From JANNNF01 sp040385825 (GTDB lineage: Bacteria > Pseudomonadota > Alphaproteobacteria > Rhodobacterales > Rhodobacteraceae): 40,143 nt of DNA. The translations under genes were made by a program, and so were the position numbers. Shown in pieces: positions 24,380 through 31,883 of this stretch. The notes under the pieces are model-generated. The model saw only the letters and a list, made by a program, of their open reading frames with translations, was not told the origin of the DNA and searched no databases. The first letter of the stretch is position 1. Each line of letters begins with the position of its first letter. The stretch lies in NCBI GenBank assembly GCA_040385825.1, contig JAZKGQ010000015.1, positions 1 through 40,143 of the forward strand. The letters run 5' to 3'.

Positions 24380-25599
24380 GCCGCCGCCCCTTCATTCACG
24401 CGGCGCACGAAATGGTCCCAGGCGCGTGCGGCATAGTTGTATTCGTCCATCACCGAATTCCACACCGCAATCTTGCTCGACCGCTCCATATATGTGCCGC
24501 CCGCCCGCAGCGCGCCCTTGCGCACCACCACAGTCCCCGTCGGCCCGCACAGATCACGGGCCGCAGGGGCGCCGTCATACCAATAGGCCCATTCATCCGC
24601 CGCCATCACCTTGCGGGTCCGCTCCGGGGTGGAAATATAATAGCCCTGCCGCGCCATCAGCGCGCCGGCAAAGCCGGTCAGCCACCAGTTCAGATAGTCA
24701 TACGCCATATCCAGATCCGCGCCACCCAACCGGCACGACAGGCTGGCCCCGCCATGCCAGGCGCGGTACCCTTCCTTGGGGGCGGCTTCGACAAAATGGT
24801 CGGCCATCGCCCCCATGTCGCCGTAGACCGGGGCCCACATGCTTTGCACCGCCACCCGTTCGTCGTGCAACAGTTGTGACGCCTGATCGCCGCTGCGCCA
24901 GGTTGCGCAGAAATAGCCCTGCCTGCGCCGGTCTTCCAGCAGGGCCATCAGGGCGTCGATTTCGGCAATGGTCATGTTGCCGATGTCGGCAAAGTGCAAC
25001 TCGCCCGCCGCCTCGGCCGCCAGTGCTGCGTCAAAGATGCCGATGGCCGGTTCATCGACCAGCGCGATCCGGCCCTTGGCGCGACGGTCCAGAAGCCAGG
25101 CCCAACTGGCCTTCGGATGGGTGCCGGTGCCAAAGATGCGGCGGTCATAGCCGAAACTGTCCATGTTGTGCACGGTCGGCAACATGCTGATATGGCGCGC
25201 AGGCTTCGGCCCCAGAAAGCCGCCGGGCTGCACGTAAAGCTGGCGCACCGGCGCATCGCCATGGCCGCGCCAGGCGTATTTGCTGATGCCGCCCTCTTTT
25301 GCCAGCCCAGATATGCCATCCCATTCGGCGATCCGGTCGGTATCAATGGCTTGCAGCGCGCCCCAGAACCAGACGATGTCCAGATTGTGAAAGCACTGCT
25401 CATAGACATCATAGCTGTCCGGGCGCATCGCGGCCCCGCGCTGGCAGGCGATGAAATCCAGCGTCTCATGCTCGATTCCAATCCCTAAGTCCGCCTGCGC
25501 CTGTTCGCGCACGCCGGGCAGCAGCGTGACCAGCGTGCCCAGCACCCGCAGCGTGCGCTTGGGCAGGATCGGGGGGGCGTGCAGGCCCGCGTCAGGCAA
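24376..25599 (-). CDS. Signal-less substrate-binding-protein paralogue (PotD-like), possible cytoplasmic sensor
   Basis: 407-residue protein with a solute-binding type 1 fold: HNLDIVWFWGALQAID, MLPTVHNMDSFGYD, SQLLHDERVAVQSMWAPVYGDM, AYWYDGAP and a C-terminal VWNSVMDEYNYAARAWDHF. The last 80 residues align by eye with the Tat-exported protein at 17568-18791 (YWYDGAP vs FWYEGAP; KGALRAGG vs EGDLRDGG; DEYNYAARAWDHF vs DEYDLLISKWDEF). The N-terminus MPDAGLHAPPILPKRTLRVL shows no Tat motif, no charged-hydrophobic signal and no lipobox, so it should stay in the cytoplasm. The start is TTG at 25599 overlapping pxpC by 8 bp, with weak SD; a true start a little downstream would not add a signal. It is coupled to the GntR gene. 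A ligand-sensing or ligand-buffering role is inferred; a non-transport enzyme role is possible. Confidence 0.85.
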   Translation of the reverse strand: MPDAGLHAPPILPKRTLRVLGTLVTLLPGVREQAQADLGIGIEHETLDFIACQRGAAMRPDSYDVYEQCFHNLDIVWFWGALQAIDTDRIAEWDGISGLAKEGGISKYAWRGHGDAPVRQLYVQPGGFLGPKPARHISMLPTVHNMDSFGYDRRIFGTGTHPKASWAWLLDRRAKGRIALVDEPAIGIFDAALAAEAAGELHFADIGNMTIAEIDALMALLEDRRRQGYFCATWRSGDQASQLLHDERVAVQSMWAPVYGDMGAMADHFVEAAPKEGYRAWHGGASLSCRLGGADLDMAYDYLNWWLTGFAGALMARQGYYISTPERTRKVMAADEWAYWYDGAPAARDLCGPTGTVVVRKGALRAGGTYMERSSKIAVWNSVMDEYNYAARAWDHFVRRVNEGAAA

Positions 25600-26560
25600 G
25601 GGCTGCGCCTATCGCATCCAGCGTGGTTTTGCGATCACGGCGGGCTTGCAGGGCCTGTTCCATCGTCACCGGCACAAACCGGGTCTGCGTGTGGGGCTGC
25701 AACTGGCCGATCAGGTCCATGTCGGCGGAAATCACCGTGCCCACCATGAAATAGCCGCCGCCCGACACGGCATCGCGGTGCAGAACGATGGGTTCAGTCC
25801 CGCCCGGAACCTGGATCGACCCGTAAGGATAGCAGGCATCGACGATGTTCGACGGATCGGACCCCGCCCCGAACGGGGCCACACGCGGCACAAAGTCCAA
25901 CGGCCGCCCGCCCTTGAAGCGGTACCCGATCCGGTCCGCCTCGGGCGCGACTTTCCAGGTGTCGTCAAAGAACCCCTGTCCTGCCGCGTCGGTGATCCGG
26001 TGCCAGAACAGGCCCGGCAGCATCCGCAATTCGGCGGGCGTCCCCGGCTTGCGGCGCAAATCCGGCGGCACGCTGCGGCCTGCAACGCCACCGCGCGCGC
26101 CCATTGGCAACACATCGCCCGCCATCAGCTTGCGCCCCTGAAACCCGCCAAGCGCCCCAAGCGTGTAGGTCGACCGCGACCCCAGCACCACGGGCACATC
26201 AATGCCGCCCGACACGGCGATATAGGCCCGCGCCCCGGCCTTGAGGAAGCCAAAGCTCAGAACCTGCCCCGCCTTGACCGCAAACGAGGTCCAGCCCGGC
26301 TGTTCCACCCCGTCAACCTTTGCCGGCAAATCCGCCCCGGTCACCGCCACCACGGCATCGCGCGCAAAGGCCAGTTCCGGCCCCATGAACACCGCCTCCA
26401 GCCCTGCCGCCCCGGCCGGGTTGCCGACCAACAGGTTGGCGGCGGTCAGCGACAGCATGTCCATCCCGCCCGACATCGGAATGCCGATGTGGTAATAGCC
26501 CGGTCGTCCCAGATCCTGCACTGTGGTCGACAGGCCCGGTTTGATCACCTCAATGGCCAT
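25592..26560 (-). CDS. pxpC: PxpC / KipA family (urea carboxylase CT-domain AHS2 homologue)
   Basis: 322 residues. The N-terminus MAIEVIKPGLSTTVQDLGRPGYYHIGIPMSGGMD is diagnostic for the AHS2/KipA family, followed by TGADLPAKVDG, AYIAVSGGIDVPVVLGSRSTY and VRVAPFGAGSDP-like segments near the end. Family members pair with PxpB/KipI; the pair opens 5-oxoproline together with PxpA and ATP, and the same two folds form the carboxyltransferase domain of urea carboxylase. GGAGG lies six bases before ATG at 26560 and the gene overlaps pxpB by 11 bp. Here it sits behind biotin carboxylase and biotinyl carrier genes, so a biotin-dependent carboxyl transfer on a lactam, imide or amide is as likely as plain 5-oxoprolinase activity. 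Confidence 0.93.
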   Translation of the reverse strand: MAIEVIKPGLSTTVQDLGRPGYYHIGIPMSGGMDMLSLTAANLLVGNPAGAAGLEAVFMGPELAFARDAVVAVTGADLPAKVDGVEQPGWTSFAVKAGQVLSFGFLKAGARAYIAVSGGIDVPVVLGSRSTYTLGALGGFQGRKLMAGDVLPMGARGGVAGRSVPPDLRRKPGTPAELRMLPGLFWHRITDAAGQGFFDDTWKVAPEADRIGYRFKGGRPLDFVPRVAPFGAGSDPSNIVDACYPYGSIQVPGGTEPIVLHRDAVSGGGYFMVGTVISADMDLIGQLQPHTQTRFVPVTMEQALQARRDRKTTLDAIGAALA

Positions 26561-27425
26561 TGAGAGCCTCCATCACACGGGCATTGGTGCCATCCATATC
26601 GGCCTGAAACGCCGCCAGCGAAAAGGTGACCGGCGCGATGCGGGGCATCCAGCGCCCGGCGTCAACCTCGGCCACCGTATGGTCATACTCGGCGCGGTCT
26701 ATCGGCTTCCATTTCACGATGTCGCCGGGTTTGAACAGGCACATGAAGTCGCGCAGATAGGGGGTCTGGTGGTTGGGGTCATAAATCGGCATCGGGGTGA
26801 TGCCGAACATCTGATAGCCCCCCGCCCCCCGGACCGAATAGATGCAGGCAAAGCAGCCGCCATGCCCCACGGTCAGACGCGGAGTGTCCGTGCGCGGGCG
26901 CAGGTATTTGGGCGACTGGATCTGCCGGGCGCGGTCGGTCATCTGATAGAGGAACGGCAACCCCGCCACAAACCCCACCATGGAAACGAACCACGGCGCA
27001 CCGGAATGGGCCTTGATGAAACCGTCGATGCCATCCAGCCCGTTGATGCGCGCCGTGTATTCGATGTCGGTCGAGGTCGGGTCCTGATGCCGTTCGCGAA
27101 AGCGCATCAGCGTCTCGTGCGTCCAGGGGTCGTTGTACAGCACCGGGACTTCGATGATGCGGGTGTCCAGCACCGATGGCGCGGATTGCGCCGCAGCCTC
27201 CAGCGCCTGCAACTGCGCCATCATCGCGTCGGGGGCGATCACGTCAGGGTCGAACCGCACCTGAAAGCCCGCATTGGCGGGGCAGATTTCCGTCACGCCC
27301 GGAATGGCGGCGTCGCGCAGGGCATTGGTGATCGACATGCCCTTGAAGAACGCCTCCAGCGACATCTCGCCATCACATTCGACAAAGATATGCTCGTCAC
27401 CGCCAAAGGAATATCTGGTCTTCAT
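26550..27425 (-). CDS. pxpB: PxpB / KipI family (urea carboxylase CT-domain AHS1 homologue)
   Basis: 291-residue AHS1/KipI protein. Markers: YSFGGDEHIFVEC at the N-terminus, EVPVLYNDPWTHETL, FVAGLPFLYQM, TVGHGGCFACIYSVRGAGGYQMFG and PGDIVKWKPIDRAEYD. It is longer than many KipI proteins (about 230-240), with extra sequence in the middle (SSDIEYTARINGLD-type insert) as in the variant linked to biotin carboxylase genes. ATG at 27425 overlaps the biotin carboxylase stop as ATGA. Partner of PxpC downstream. It may bind ATP/lactam or carboxybiotin depending on whether the complex is a 5-oxoprolinase or a carboxylase. Confidence 0.92.
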   Translation of the reverse strand: MKTRYSFGGDEHIFVECDGEMSLEAFFKGMSITNALRDAAIPGVTEICPANAGFQVRFDPDVIAPDAMMAQLQALEAAAQSAPSVLDTRIIEVPVLYNDPWTHETLMRFRERHQDPTSTDIEYTARINGLDGIDGFIKAHSGAPWFVSMVGFVAGLPFLYQMTDRARQIQSPKYLRPRTDTPRLTVGHGGCFACIYSVRGAGGYQMFGITPMPIYDPNHQTPYLRDFMCLFKPGDIVKWKPIDRAEYDHTVAEVDAGRWMPRIAPVTFSLAAFQADMDGTNARVMEALNGH

Positions 27426-28795
27426 ACCTTGCTCCCCAAACTGTCCGCGTTCAACTCTAACCACGGTTCCAGCCACCGCGTGTGAAAATCACCTGCCAGC
27501 ACGCCGGCATCGCGGGCAAGCGCCTGATGCAGGGGTTTGGTGGTGGGCAGGCCTTCGACCTGCAATTCGTCCAGCGCGCGGGCCATCCGGGCAATGGCGG
27601 ACGGGCGGTCTTCGTCCCAGACGATCAGCTTGCCCAGGAGGGAATCGTAGAACGGTGGCACGGTGTAGCCTTGATAGAGCATGGTATCGAACCGCACGCC
27701 CGCGCCCCCCGGCACGGTCAGCGTGGTCACAGTGCCCGGTCCGGGCTTGAATCCTTGGGCGGGGTCTTCGGCGCAGATGCGCACTTCGATGGCATGGCCG
27801 CGCGGTTGAATATCGGCCTGAGCGTGGCGCAACGGCTCGCCCCCTGCGATGCGCAGCATGTCGCGCACAAGGTCGATGCCGGTGATCATCTCGGTCACCG
27901 GATGTTCCACCTGAATGCGGGTGTTCATCTCGATGAAGTAGAATTCGCCGGTGGCATCATCGAACAGATACTCGCAAGTACCGGCCCCCTTGTACCCCAC
28001 GGCTTCGGCCAACGCGACGGCTGACGCACACAACCGTTCGCGCATCGCGGGTGGCAGGGCGGCAGAGGGGGCTTCTTCCCACACTTTCTGACGGCGGCGC
28101 TGCAAGGAACATTCGCGTTCAAACAGGTGCACGGCACGGGTGCCGTCGCCCAGGATCTGCACCTCGATATGACGTGCCTTTGTGATCACCTTTTCCATGT
28201 AAAGCCCGCCGTCGCCAAAGGCGGCCTTCGCCTCGGCGCTGGCTTGCGGCATCAGGCGTTCCAGTTCTGCCATGTCCTGCGCGATGCGGATGCCGCGCCC
28301 GCCACCGCCTGCCGCCGCCTTGATCATCACCGGAAAGCCGATCCGTTCGGCCAGACCCTGCGCCACCGCGAAATCAGCCATCCGCCCGTCAGACCCCGGC
28401 ACCACCGGCACCCCGGCGGCCACCGCCGCCACCCGTGCGGCCACCTTGTCGCCCATCACCCGGATGGCATCACCGGCAGGCCCGACCCAGATCATCCCAG
28501 CGGCCACCACGGCGTCGGCAAAATCGGCACTTTCGGCCAGAAAGCCGTAACCCGGATGCACCGCATCGGCACCGCTATCCGCCGCCGCCTTCAGGATGGC
28601 CGCGATGTTCAGATAGGACTTCACGGCCATCGGCGGGCCGATCAGCACGGCCTCGTCCGCCATCCGCACCGCCAGCATATCGGCATCGGCGGCGGAATAG
28701 ACCTGCACCGTGGCGATGCCCAACTCGCGCGCCGCGCGGATGATCCGCACGGCAATTTCCCCCCGGTTGGCGATCAGCAGCCTGGCTATCGGCAT
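27422..28795 (-). CDS. Biotin carboxylase subunit (AccC-like)
   Basis: 457-residue ATP-grasp enzyme that carboxylates biotin on its carrier with bicarbonate and ATP. N-domain LLIANRGEIAVRIIRAARELG (6-26), HPGYGFLAE (80-88), the flexible nucleotide lid KAAAGGGGRGIRI (159-171), VLIGDG-type HIEVQILGDG, ERECSLQRRRQK, and the active-site stretch FIEMNTRIQVEHPVTE are intact, so it should be active. Length matches AccC (about 449). It follows the carrier gene by 3 bp and overlaps pxpB. Because no AccA/AccD or acyl-CoA carboxyltransferase lies nearby and PxpB/PxpC do, this is unlikely to be the cell's fatty-acid AccC; it more likely serves a local biotin-dependent enzyme. Confidence 0.95.
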   Translation of the reverse strand: MPIARLLIANRGEIAVRIIRAARELGIATVQVYSAADADMLAVRMADEAVLIGPPMAVKSYLNIAAILKAAADSGADAVHPGYGFLAESADFADAVVAAGMIWVGPAGDAIRVMGDKVAARVAAVAAGVPVVPGSDGRMADFAVAQGLAERIGFPVMIKAAAGGGGRGIRIAQDMAELERLMPQASAEAKAAFGDGGLYMEKVITKARHIEVQILGDGTRAVHLFERECSLQRRRQKVWEEAPSAALPPAMRERLCASAVALAEAVGYKGAGTCEYLFDDATGEFYFIEMNTRIQVEHPVTEMITGIDLVRDMLRIAGGEPLRHAQADIQPRGHAIEVRICAEDPAQGFKPGPGTVTTLTVPGGAGVRFDTMLYQGYTVPPFYDSLLGKLIVWDEDRPSAIARMARALDELQVEGLPTTKPLHQALARDAGVLAGDFHTRWLEPWLELNADSLGSKV

Positions 28796-28798
28796 CGG

Positions 28799-29035
28799 TC
28801 AGCCCAGATCCATCAAGGGTTGGCCCGCCATCACGGGTTCTTCATCATCGGCCAGAAACGCGGTCACGGTGCCCGCCTGATCGGCCTGCACCTCGTTGAA
28901 CGATTTCATCACCTCGATCAGACCGATCACGTCACCAATCGCCACGGCATCCCCCACGGCCTTGAAATCGGGCTGGTCGGGGCTGGGCTTGCGGTAAAAG
29001 GTGCCGGGCAGGGGGGACAGGATTTGTTTGCTCAT
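28799..29035 (-). CDS. Minimal biotinyl carrier protein
   Basis: 78-residue protein that is nothing but a biotinyl/lipoyl domain. The biotin-accepting Lys is in GLIEVMKSFNEV (K44), and the hairpin partner is ADQAGTVTAFL. The pattern EVMK resembles AccB (EAMK) rather than a lipoyl domain (DK-A). E. coli AccB has about 156 residues; the Pro/Ala-rich arm is missing. GAGGA precedes ATG at 29035, 17 bp after the pxpA stop. It carries carboxybiotin from the adjacent biotin carboxylase, probably to PxpB/PxpC. Confidence 0.93.
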   Translation of the reverse strand: MSKQILSPLPGTFYRKPSPDQPDFKAVGDAVAIGDVIGLIEVMKSFNEVQADQAGTVTAFLADDEEPVMAGQPLMDLG

Positions 29036-29052
29036 GGGGTCCTCGCGTGGGG

Positions 29053-29778
29053 TCAGGCGGGTGAAAGGGAAGAGACAGCGCGGCGGACGGCCTGCGCCAG
29101 TGCCACCGCATTGGGCGTATCGGAATGCACGCAGATCAGATCGGCGCGCACGGCCAGGTCAACACCGTTGACACTGGTCGCGCGGCCCATCCGGACTGCG
29201 CGCAGGCAGGCCGCCGCGGCGGCATCGGGGTCGGTTGCGGCGTGTTCGCGGGTGATGATCAGACCACCTTCGTCGTTGTAGTCCAGATCGGCATAAAATT
29301 CGGCCAGAAACCTGTGCCCGCGTGCGGGATAGATGGTTTCGTGCAGCGTGCCGGTCATGCCGAACAGCGGCACCTTGAAAATATCGGCGGCGTCGCAGAC
29401 GGCATGGGCAATATCCTCGATCCGCGCGGCCATGCCATACAGCGACCCATGCGGCTTGATGTGGTTCAGGGGCAGGCCCTCGGCCTCCAGAAAGCCCTTC
29501 AACGCGCCGATCTGATAGATCAGGCAGTTGGTCATTTCCTCGCGCCCGATTTTCATTTCGCGTCGGCCAAAGCCTTGCAGATCGGGCAGCGATGGATGCG
29601 CCCCCACCTTGACCCCATGCGCCTTGGCCAGCCGCACCGTCGAGCGCATGTGGTTGAAATCGGACGCGTGAAAGCCGCAGGCCACATTTGCCACGTCAAT
29701 CAACGGCATCAGTCCGGCGTCATCCCCGATCCGGTACAGCCCGAAACTTTCACCCATGTCGCAGTTGATCAACACCAT
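29053..29778 (-). CDS. pxpA: PxpA / LamB-YcsF family 5-oxoprolinase subunit A-like protein
   Basis: 241-residue TIM-barrel-like LamB/YcsF protein. Markers: NCDMGESFGLY (5-15), ANVACGFHASD, GAHPSLPDLQGFGRREM, HIKPHGSLYG and the ITREHA and CVHSDTP segments. ATG at 29778 (MVLINCDMGES) was preferred over the upstream ATG because the family begins here and AGGA stands seven bases upstream. First gene of the PxpA-carrier-carboxylase-PxpB-PxpC-sensor-GntR unit. In the known 5-oxoprolinase, PxpA hydrolyses the ring activated by PxpBC; here it would open a ring after phosphorylation or N-carboxylation. Real substrate uncertain. Confidence 0.93.
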   Translation of the reverse strand: MVLINCDMGESFGLYRIGDDAGLMPLIDVANVACGFHASDFNHMRSTVRLAKAHGVKVGAHPSLPDLQGFGRREMKIGREEMTNCLIYQIGALKGFLEAEGLPLNHIKPHGSLYGMAARIEDIAHAVCDAADIFKVPLFGMTGTLHETIYPARGHRFLAEFYADLDYNDEGGLIITREHAATDPDAAAAACLRAVRMGRATSVNGVDLAVRADLICVHSDTPNAVALAQAVRRAVSSLSPA

Positions 29779-29886
29779 ACTGTTGTCCTGTCCTTTGAGT
29801 AAACCTCTGTCAGACTGTGCGGCGACGGGTGCATGGTCAAGGGGGTTGCTGATCGGGTACAACAGGTCGCTGAGATTGGCACTCTA

Positions 29887-29943
29887 CAAGGTTTTTCATC
29901 AAACCTCTGCATGACATACCCGTAAATGGGATGTCCAAGGTTT
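29887..29943. promoter_or_regulatory. Repeats and hairpin upstream of pxpA
   Basis: Within 110-165 bp upstream of the pxpA start: CAAGGTTT occurs at 29887-29894 and again at 29936-29943; GGTTT-TTCATC-AAACC forms an inverted repeat at 29890-29905; and GACAT(A)CCC (29913-29921) pairs with GGGATGTC (29928-29935) around GTAAAT with one bulged base. This is where the operon's control region should be, but I cannot point to a convincing -35/-10 pair. Confidence 0.4.
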
Positions 29944-29982
29944 GGTGATATAATTCAGTTTCCTGAAGTTGGGGAGGTGGAA

Positions 29983-30066
29983 ATGGCGCGGTCTGATCTG
30001 ACGGATTTCGAGTGGGCTGTGATCCACCCATCAGCCGACTTGATCAAACGATGGACAACCTGTTGA
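29983..30066 (+). pseudogene. Truncated IS5-family transposase start
   Basis: ATG at 29983 behind GGGGAGG (about five bases) opens MARSDLTDFEWAVIHP, the very typical first 16 residues of IS5-family (IS427-like) transposases, which normally go on into PLLPNKPRG. Here the match ends after IHP, and the frame runs SADLIKRWTTC to a TGA at 30064. No later transposase blocks (DDE residues) were found in either direction to 30610. It is an abortive copy: the 5' end of an insertion sequence left after deletion. No clear terminal inverted repeat pair was seen. Confidence 0.75.
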
Positions 30067-30610
30067 GGTTCCACACATATCGCTCCACGCGGGATCGGTG
30101 GAGGGCCGGGCAGGCCGACGGCTAGATCAGCGGATTGTTCGCCGCCTTCGACCCTATCGCCTCGAAACCTGTGCCGGGCGAGGTCGGGGTATGCGCCATC
30201 CCTTTGCCACTTGCCCTTGCGGCAGCGTTCTCCGGGTCCGGCGGCGGCTGGATTTTTCCGTTGTTTTTGGGGATTGATGTGGGAAGGGCTGCCCCCCCCG
30301 CCGCCTGATGATCGACAGGGGGGCATCATGTCGGGGTTCTCGCCGCGCCATGTGTGGCCGTTTGCGACGGGTGCCTTGTTGCAACCAAAGCAAACCGCCG
30401 TGGCGAACGTCTTCGGCGGGATCGGACGGAAGGTGATGCTGCGCCCATGTGCCCTGCTGAAACCCGTGGCAATCCGGGAGCCGGACATTTTTCCGGGCCG
30501 CTGATCGCAAGGTTCTGGCCAGAAAGCGACCGGCAGCGTAGTGTGATCGGGAACCGGGCCGTTGCGCACCCTGGCAAGGCCGTGCCCTTCCGCGAGGGCA
30601 GAGCATAAGG
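30067..30610. other. 544-bp stretch without a supported gene
   Basis: Between the transposase stub and telA. Long open frames exist on the minus strand, but they are read-through shadows of the high-GC telA region, with Arg/Ala/Pro-rich nonsense translations. It may include decayed insertion-sequence DNA and must include the promoter of the telA unit. No tRNA, clear promoter or strong hairpin was recognised. Confidence 0.5.
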
Positions 30611-31852
30611 ATGTTGCCTTTGAAACCGACGACGATTGGCTCTGCCCCGCCCGTTTCCGAACCCCAGGGCCAGCCCGCGCCCACGCTGCTGCAAGAGCCG
30701 CAACCGGCAGGGGCGGACATGCGGCCGCCGCAGGCGCTTGTCGTCGCCCCGCCGCTGGACACCGGGGCCATCGTGCTCAGCCCGGAGCAGACGCCGCGCG
30801 CCGAGGCCGCACTGGCCGCGCTGGATTTCGCATCCTTGCCTGCGGGCGATGTGATCAAGATTGGCTTCGAGGCCGAGCAGGCCCTGCAACGGACCCTCGA
30901 CGGCTTTCTGGCCCGGCTGGACAAGAACAACGCCGCCAAGGTGTTCGCGCTGTTTGGCCAGCTTGAACAGGGGGTCGAGGAGGCGAGGCTGCCGGAAATC
31001 CTCGACAAGTTGCAGAATGGCGAAAAGCCGGGCTTCTTCGGCGCGCTCTTGGGCCGGTTTCGCGGCAAGCGGGCGGACGAGGTGGCGTCCGAACTGCTGG
31101 CGGAAATCGGCGATCTGATCTCGGGGCGGACGAGGACGCTGGCCGACCGGATGATGACGCTGGAAACCGAGCTTTCGGGTGAGATGCAGAAGCTTTTCGC
31201 CGAGTTGCAGAACCTGGATGTGCTGAAGAAAAGCTACGGCGCGCATTTTGGCGACTTCACGGTGGCCGCCGCCGTGTCGCGCGCGTTCCTTGCCAAGGCG
31301 CAGGGTTTTGTCGCGGCCGAGGAGGCGGCGGTCAATGCGGCTGACCCTGTGGCCGCGTCGCGGCTGATGGAATGGCGCGACAAGCTGCGCCTGCTGGAAA
31401 GCCGGGCGCTGGCGCTGGAGGGCACCTATACGCGGCTGCCCGCCGACCAATTGGTGATCCAGCAGATCGAGCAGGCGGGCATCGCGACCTTGCAGGAAAC
31501 CGCCACCACGGTTGCCTCGCGCTTTGCCTCGATCAAGATGACCCTTCTGTCGATCCACGGAGCCTTTGCGGTCAAGAACGTGCAGCAACTGGCCAGCCGC
31601 CAGGCGAAACTGGATGCGCAACTGACCGACCTGCGGGGCAGGGCGTTGAAGGACGTGGCGGTGGCTGCGGCGCAGGCGCCGGGCGAAAACCGGCTGGCGC
31701 AGGCGCAGCAGATCGAGCAGATCATCGCCACGACAAAGGAAATCCACGGGCTGGTGGCGGCTGCGAAACGCACGACGGAAGAACAGTTCGCCCAGGCCCG
31801 GCAGAAATTCGCGGCAGCGCGGGCCGAACTGGCCACGCTGTCGTCACAGTGA
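30611..31852 (+). CDS. telA: TelA/KlaA-family toxic anion resistance protein
   Basis: 413-residue, almost entirely alpha-helical cytoplasmic protein. Central and C-terminal parts match TelA: EILDKLQNGEKPGFFGALLGRFRGKR, LLAEIGDLISGRTRTLADRMMTLE, QQIEQAGIATLQETATTVASRFASIKMTLLSIHG and the ending EQIIATTKEIHGLVAAAK. The first 60 residues are Pro/Ala-rich and disordered, with KPTTIGSA at 5-12, a motif repeated in the product of 32542-33594. Start SD is poor (AAGG touching the ATG; GAGGG 14 bases upstream). TelA proteins go with TerD and vWA proteins in tellurite, colicin and phage stress loci; the molecular activity is unknown. First gene of a four-gene unit. Confidence 0.9.
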   Translation: MLPLKPTTIGSAPPVSEPQGQPAPTLLQEPQPAGADMRPPQALVVAPPLDTGAIVLSPEQTPRAEAALAALDFASLPAGDVIKIGFEAEQALQRTLDGFLARLDKNNAAKVFALFGQLEQGVEEARLPEILDKLQNGEKPGFFGALLGRFRGKRADEVASELLAEIGDLISGRTRTLADRMMTLETELSGEMQKLFAELQNLDVLKKSYGAHFGDFTVAAAVSRAFLAKAQGFVAAEEAAVNAADPVAASRLMEWRDKLRLLESRALALEGTYTRLPADQLVIQQIEQAGIATLQETATTVASRFASIKMTLLSIHGAFAVKNVQQLASRQAKLDAQLTDLRGRALKDVAVAAAQAPGENRLAQAQQIEQIIATTKEIHGLVAAAKRTTEEQFAQARQKFAAARAELATLSSQ

Positions 31853-31883
31853 CCCCGGACCACCCCAAGGAGCCTGCCCAGTC

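Noticed and set aside
30154..31747. Long minus-strand frames opposite telA
   Set aside because: Typical high-GC antisense shadows of telA, with Arg/Gln/His-rich composition and no motif.
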